In this document: piece after piece, positions 5,361-5,724 of the stretch
How positions within the stretch are numbered: the stretch's first letter is position 1
Layout: each line of letters opens with the position of its first letter
From: a bacterium
GTDB taxonomy: Bacteria; Bdellovibrionota; FAC87; UBA2466
DNA: 5,724 nt
Assembly: GCA_022842225.1 (NCBI GenBank)
Contig: JALHPX010000224.1
Coordinates: 1 to 5,724 of the forward strand
Direction: 5' to 3'
Notes under the pieces: model-generated
Database searches by the model: none
Seen by the model: the letters and a program-made list of their open reading frames with translations, nothing else
Told to the model about the DNA's origin: nothing
Program-made: the position numbers and the translations under genes

Positions 5361-5724
5361 TGGACAAACAAAAAGCAGCTTTTGGAGTTCTCTCGCATCT
5401 GAAGAAACTGGGTTTTGAAGCCTATTTCGCGGGTGGCTCCGTCCGCGACCGAGAATTGGGATTGGTGCCCAAGGATTTTGATATCGCGACCAGCGCTCTG
5501 CCCGACCAAGTCCAGAAGGCTTTTGAGAAAACGATCCCCGTTGGCGTGCAGTTTGGTGTGATCCTTGTTTTGGCCGAAGGGCACACGGTAGAGGTGGCGA
5601 CGTTCCGCACAGAAGGCAGCTACAAAGATGGGCGACGACCTGATGGTGTGCAGTTTACGACACTGCAAGAAGATGCTCGGCGCCGGGATTTTACCGTGAA
5701 TGGACTCTATTGGGATGGAGTCTC
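5360..5724 (+). CDS. CCA tRNA nucleotidyltransferase / poly(A) polymerase family, N-terminal part (partial)
   Basis: The frame runs open from the ATG at 5360 to the window edge, giving 121 complete codons of a protein usually 400 or more residues long. It is the head domain of a class II nucleotidyltransferase: AGGSVRD (24-30, nucleotide-binding GG motif), KDFDIATSALP (38-48) with the catalytic pair D39 and D41, VEVATFRTEG (77-86), YKDGRRPDGV (88-97), and RRRDFTVNGLYWD (107-119), which carries the typical RRDFT-x-N signature. The family adds CCA to tRNA 3' ends, or A tails to RNA, in the cytoplasm. The base-selecting motif and the tRNA-binding or HD regions lie beyond the edge, so CCA-adding, A-adding and poly(A) activity cannot be separated. 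There is no ribosome site; TAATG overlap with the barrel gene stop implies coupled translation. Confidence 0.93.
   Translation, partial: MDKQKAAFGVLSHLKKLGFEAYFAGGSVRDRELGLVPKDFDIATSALPDQVQKAFEKTIPVGVQFGVILVLAEGHTVEVATFRTEGSYKDGRRPDGVQFTTLQEDARRRDFTVNGLYWDGV

Overview
The window reads as an ordinary chromosomal stretch of a Gram-negative bacterium of roughly 50% GC. Gram-negative is inferred from cleavable signal peptides and a small predicted outer-membrane barrel. The protein styles recall the Bdellovibrionota or other delta-type lineages, but that placement is only an impression. There are seven protein genes, the last cut by the window edge. I see no tRNA, rRNA, CRISPR array, transposase, integrase or recognisable defence cluster.

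Layout. (1) 9-1439 (+): an HD-domain phosphohydrolase of the SAMHD1/dGTPase-like type with all metal-binding motifs intact. (2) 1454-1945 (-): a four-helix membrane protein with conserved-looking histidines, convergent with gene 1. (3) 1946-2113: a divergent intergenic region holding a plausible minus-strand promoter and a 40-bp imperfect copy of the 3' end of gene 1. (4) 2114-2734 (+): a MarC-family six-helix membrane protein. (5) 2731-3759 or 3777 (-): an exported protein of unknown function with two membrane segments; its stop overlaps the marC-type stop by 4 bp. (6) 3778-3849: a compact divergent promoter region. (7) 3850-4821 (+): thiL, thiamine-monophosphate kinase. (8) 4869-5360 (+): a small secreted, probably outer-membrane barrel protein. 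(9) 5360->5724 (+): the N-terminal part of a class II CCA-adding or poly(A) polymerase family nucleotidyltransferase, whose ATG shares one base with the preceding stop.

The first five genes alternate in strand (+ - + - +), so they are probably transcribed singly. The last three, thiL, barrel protein and CCA-type enzyme, look like one transcription unit. Their roles (thiamine cofactor synthesis, envelope, tRNA maturation) have no obvious functional link.

The most unusual signal is the duplicated 3' end of the HD gene at 2012-2051, which brackets the four-helix membrane gene. It suggests an old insertion or duplication at this locus, or a REP-like repeat. Other points are non-consensus residues in a ThiL active-site motif and two membrane or exported proteins of unknown function. 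I found no convincing undescribed multi-gene system.
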